NCBI RefSeq assembly: GCF_042685085.1
Contig: NZ_JBHUMM010000044.1
Span: 62,001-126,000 of the forward strand
Source of the DNA: Marinicrinis sediminis
GTDB lineage: Bacteria > Bacillota > Bacilli > Paenibacillales > KCTC-33676
DNA: 64,000 bases
Direction of reading: 5' to 3'
Both the position numbers and the translations under genes were made by a program. Of this stretch, positions 61,139 to 64,000 are shown piece after piece. Each line of letters starts with the position of its first letter. Position 1 is the first letter of the stretch. The notes under the pieces are model-generated. The model ran no database searches. It saw only the letters and a program-made list of their open reading frames with translations, and was not told the origin of the DNA.

Positions 61139-62257
61139 CTAGGGCTTGGTCATCATCGCAAAAAACTGGGTGGTGATCGGAGATGGCTCGATGTCCAATT
61201 CATTCAGCGCTTCAATCAATTGCTGATATACGCGCAAGGCTTCATCATGCTTGCCCTGCTGCTGATAGATGAGCATGAGCTGCCTGTAGGCCTCTTCGGA
61301 ATATGGGTCCATCTGGATGATCTTTTGCAGTTTGCGAAGAGCCTGATCGCGATCTTCGTTGCCCAGATCCCTTTTTACCAGTTGCAAGCCAATTTCGATC
61401 CGGGTCCTGCGCAGCTGCTGACGCTCCTGTTCGATCCAGACATAATCACAGTCCTCCAGCAGCTCACCCTCGTATTTCATGACGCTGTCTTCCATTTGTC
61501 TATATGACTGACCCTTGCCATTACGCCAATTCTCTACCCATTCCAGACACTTTGCGTAGTCGATCGTCATGGCGGTCTGATCCAGGTAATATTTCTCGGA
61601 GGCATAGGTCAACATTTTCGAATAGCCCAGTGCCCGCAAATCCTTGCGAATGTAGCTTACACATGTATGCAGGTAGCCCTTTGCTCGCTGATAATCTTCC
61701 TCAGGCCACAGCACCTCCAGCAGTTCATCCCGATGCACCCCGTTTTTCCCTTTTACGAGCAGGTAAGCGAATAATTCTTTTTCCTTCGCGGTTCGCCACT
61801 TCAAGCGCTGATTCTGTTCGCTGTAAATGTCAAAGGCCCCGAGCATTTGTACATGCATATTCATCGAACGGACGGACTTCTGGTTCTGCCTTTGTCTTCG
61901 CTTCTCAATCCGCTGAATCGTGTTGACCAGTCTGTTTTGGTCGATCGGTTTCAAGATATAATCCATCGCATCCTGTTCAAATGCTTCTACCGCATATTGC
62001 TGATGGGCGGTTGTATATACGATCTCCAGGGTCGGCAAGGCTTGACGCAGCAAGCTCCCGAGTTCAATGCCCATCATGCCCGGCATTTCTATGTCCAGAA
62101 AAGCAAGGTCAGGCTTGAGCTGTTTGATTTCATCGAGTGCAATCTGCGGTCTCTCACTGCTCCCCATCACTTGTACTTCTGGAATCTGGGCAAGTAGATA
62201 CTGCAGCAAATTGACGGCATGGACTTCATCATCCAGGATGTATACGCTAATCGGCAT
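61139..62257 (-). CDS. Response regulator with SARP-type winged helix and BTAD domain
   Basis: 372 residues. Receiver domain (1-120) with phospho-acceptor Asp55 (LAFLDIEMPG) and Lys near 104 (YILKPID). Then an OmpR/SARP-type winged helix (about 130-225, MLGAFDIYSEQNQRLKWRTA) and a BTAD helical repeat domain (about 235-372, EGELLEDCDYVWIEQERQQL, PYSEEAYRQLMLIYQQQGKH). Such regulators activate secondary-metabolite or carbohydrate genes. It lies 22 bp downstream of the partial hybrid kinase gene on the same strand, which is its probable partner. Confidence 0.93.
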   Translation of the reverse strand: MPISVYILDDEVHAVNLLQYLLAQIPEVQVMGSSERPQIALDEIKQLKPDLAFLDIEMPGMMGIELGSLLRQALPTLEIVYTTAHQQYAVEAFEQDAMDYILKPIDQNRLVNTIQRIEKRRQRQNQKSVRSMNMHVQMLGAFDIYSEQNQRLKWRTAKEKELFAYLLVKGKNGVHRDELLEVLWPEEDYQRAKGYLHTCVSYIRKDLRALGYSKMLTYASEKYYLDQTAMTIDYAKCLEWVENWRNGKGQSYRQMEDSVMKYEGELLEDCDYVWIEQERQQLRRTRIEIGLQLVKRDLGNEDRDQALRKLQKIIQMDPYSEEAYRQLMLIYQQQGKHDEALRVYQQLIEALNELDIEPSPITTQFFAMMTKP

Positions 62258-62279
62258 GATCGTTCTCCTCCATCGTTTA

Positions 62280-64000
62280 CTAACTGATCTCCTTGTGCTG
62301 CGTGGCCTTGGCTTTCATGCGAATGCGAAGTTGGATACGAGTTCCCCTTCCAGGATGACTCTCAATCTGAAGGGTTTGCCCATACATCGTGAACAGACGC
62401 TGCCGGATATTGCGAAGTGCTACGCCTTGTCCACTCCCTTCTGCCGAATTCCAGAACGAGCCGAGCTGATCGGCAGACATGCCAATGCCATTGTCTTCTA
62501 CAGTCAAGATCACCCAGTCCTCCTGGAAGCTCGCATAGCTGGACGATTCGACCCCCTCCACCAGCGTGGCGCGAATAGTCACTTGTAGCTGTTCGATATC
62601 CGAGGTAAAGCCGTGCTGAACCGCATTTTCAACGAGCGGCTGCAGCATCAGAGGCGGCAACCACAAACTGTGCATGAGCGCTTCCGGGATATCGACTTCC
62701 AGCGCAATTCGATCAGGAAAGCGAATACGCTCAATTTCCAAATACGTCTGAATCAGCATCATCTCTTGCCTGAACGGGATCAGCTGCTGAATGTTGCTGA
62801 AATCGAAGCTTCCTCGTAAATAGGTGGCCAAGTGTGTCGTCAGCACCCTTGCCTGTTCGGTATCGGTATAGCTCAGTGACATGAGCGTGTTGAGCACATT
62901 ATAAATAAAATGCGGTTTAATCTGAGACTGAAGAAAAGCAATCTCCATATCGATGGCTTTCCCGACTGATTGCTTCATCATCATCAACGTATCCAGACGG
63001 GCTTCGAATTCAGCCGCATCGTACGGCTTCATGACATAATCATTGGCACCGGCTGCAAAGGCCGCGATTTTGTCCATGGGCTGTATGGAAGCGGTCATCA
63101 TGAGAACAGGCAGCTCGGAAAGACTGTATCGCCTGCGAATCTCCTGACAGACTTCGAAGCCGGACATGTTAGGCATCATCAGATCCAGAATCGCCAGATC
63201 AATGCCCGATTCTTTTTCCAGCAGGTCGAGCGCCTCAGGACCACTTTTGGCCGCGATGACCCGGTATGGCTTGCTTTCCAGCATATCGATCAGAATCTTC
63301 AGGTTGGCGTCATGATCATCCACGATAAAGACGGTATACGGAGCATCGAATTTGGAATAGTAGGGAGTCTCCAGTCTGAACGGTTCAAATGATCCCATCT
63401 CCCTGAAATCCGCCGTTCCTTTCCCTATCCTCTCCGCTTCCCCTCGTTTTGCCTTGGGAAGGGTAAACGTAAACGTTGTACCGGAGCCTGCCTCCGAGAA
63501 CACCGTAATGTGTCCCTTCTGCAGTTCCACAAGCTGTTTGACAATACTGAGCCCGAGACCCAGGCTGGGTGCATGATGCAGCGACGGCTCCCCCGAGGAG
63601 GTAAACGGTTCGAATAAAGCGGACAGCCTGTCTGGTTCCACTCCCTTTCCCGTGTCCGCCACCGAAATCGCTACACAGGTTTCACGCTCTTCTGCGGAAA
63701 TGGTAATGCTCCCCTGTTCCGTGTGCTTGATCGCATTTTCCAGCAAATTCGTTAGAATCTGGCGAAGGCGCATCTCATCGGCATAGATGAGTGGCAGTTG
63801 ATCAGGAAATTGGTGCTGGAGCATAATCGGTTTCCCGTCTGTTAGAAAAGAAAACACCTTCAGCATTGCTTTTGCATGGGAACGTACATCGATAGCCTTC
63901 GGTTCGATGGCCAATTGACCTTCTTTGAGTTTGGTAAAATCCAGAATGTCATAGACGAGTTGATTCAGCCTGCGTGCAATCTGTCCTATCAACGCAATAT
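62280..64000 (-). CDS. Hybrid sensor histidine kinase (N-terminus outside window)
   Basis: The last 573 or so residues of a large kinase; the frame is open to the window edge. Visible in order: end of a dimerisation helix, a first HATPase (LLENAIKHTEQGSITISAEE, then GLGLSIVKQLVE), a receiver domain (FIVDDHDANLKILIDMLESK, phospho-Asp in LAILDLMMPNMSG, Lys in YVMKPYD), then a LytS-like second kinase core (SQIKPHFIYNVLNTLMSL with His) and a second HATPase (LQPLVENAVQHGFTSD). Two ATPase domains with a receiver between them is a typical Paenibacillus layout. It feeds the BTAD regulator just downstream. Confidence 0.93.
   Translation of the reverse strand, partial: IALIGQIARRLNQLVYDILDFTKLKEGQLAIEPKAIDVRSHAKAMLKVFSFLTDGKPIMLQHQFPDQLPLIYADEMRLRQILTNLLENAIKHTEQGSITISAEERETCVAISVADTGKGVEPDRLSALFEPFTSSGEPSLHHAPSLGLGLSIVKQLVELQKGHITVFSEAGSGTTFTFTLPKAKRGEAERIGKGTADFREMGSFEPFRLETPYYSKFDAPYTVFIVDDHDANLKILIDMLESKPYRVIAAKSGPEALDLLEKESGIDLAILDLMMPNMSGFEVCQEIRRRYSLSELPVLMMTASIQPMDKIAAFAAGANDYVMKPYDAAEFEARLDTLMMMKQSVGKAIDMEIAFLQSQIKPHFIYNVLNTLMSLSYTDTEQARVLTTHLATYLRGSFDFSNIQQLIPFRQEMMLIQTYLEIERIRFPDRIALEVDIPEALMHSLWLPPLMLQPLVENAVQHGFTSDIEQLQVTIRATLVEGVESSSYASFQEDWVILTVEDNGIGMSADQLGSFWNSAEGSGQGVALRNIRQRLFTMYGQTLQIESHPGRGTRIQLRIRMKAKATQHKEIS

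Noticed and set aside
1..64000. CRISPR array, tRNA or rRNA genes, transposase or integrase genes
   Set aside because: None was recognised on reading both strands; no regularly spaced repeat of CRISPR size was seen.

Overview
The window looks like chromosome from a spore-forming member of the Paenibacillaceae, most likely Paenibacillus. The evidence is mid-range base composition with typical Gram-positive ribosome binding sites, sporulation and germination proteins (a CotF-type coat protein, a GerMN lipoprotein, a kinase core of the KinA type), a large S-layer-anchored mannanase, Fur, OhrR and CcpA-type operators, and family choices common in that genus. No rRNA, tRNA, CRISPR array, insertion sequence or prophage was recognised. 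This is an ordinary core chromosome with a few accessory inserts. All calls come from reading the sequence by eye; no database search was run.

Layout. 1-7.4 kb: a partial YetF/DUF421 membrane protein, an aldo/keto reductase, a small hypothetical protein, DeoC, a DUF72 protein, a carbon-nitrogen hydrolase, an HD-GYP-like protein, and an odd pair made of an adenylation-like fragment and an unknown protein. 7.6-19.4 kb: a TudS/DUF1722 protein, a CorC/HlyC transporter-like protein, a glutaminyl-tRNA synthetase (unusual in Firmicutes), a free-methionine sulfoxide reductase, a 1084-residue PAS-GGDEF-EAL-PAS-histidine kinase fusion, a LacI regulator, CysK and a luciferase-like flavoenzyme. 19.5-26.2 kb: a YtkA-like lipoprotein, a Fur-controlled siderophore uptake locus (binding protein divergent from two permeases, no ATPase), and a compact operon of a divergent Lgt-like membrane protein, a tetraether-synthase-like radical SAM protein and a small membrane protein.

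26.2-31.2 kb is accessory in character and partly AT-rich. It holds orphan hypothetical genes, a DUF2254 protein and, at 29.4-31.2 kb, an Agr-type peptide signalling cassette. The cassette has an AgrC-like membrane protein without a kinase domain, AgrB, a previously unmarked 45-residue AgrD pro-peptide, and a stand-alone LytTR-like protein without a receiver. 31.3-43 kb: TopB, a lipid kinase, a DUF456 protein, a SWIM-SNF2 helicase, a VanZ-RDD protein, a GerMN lipoprotein, an ABC-F ATPase and an AlkD-like protein. 43-54 kb: redox and stress functions, namely a YhdH-type reductase, an OhrR-glutathione peroxidase operon with a 28-bp palindromic operator, a DJ-1/PfpI protein, a chemotaxis receptor, and an ergothioneine pair EgtB-EgtD followed by a flavodoxin-fold gene. 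54-64 kb: the 1582-residue SLH/GH26 mannanase with a cre site in its promoter, a kinase-like protein, an XapX miniprotein, a CotF-like coat protein, and a response regulator with a BTAD domain next to a partial hybrid histidine kinase that runs off the window.

The two strongest candidates for undescribed biology are the kinase-less agr/LytTR cassette and the Lgt-like/radical SAM/small membrane protein operon. Both look like intact, tightly packed operons whose parts are each recognisable but whose combination is unusual.
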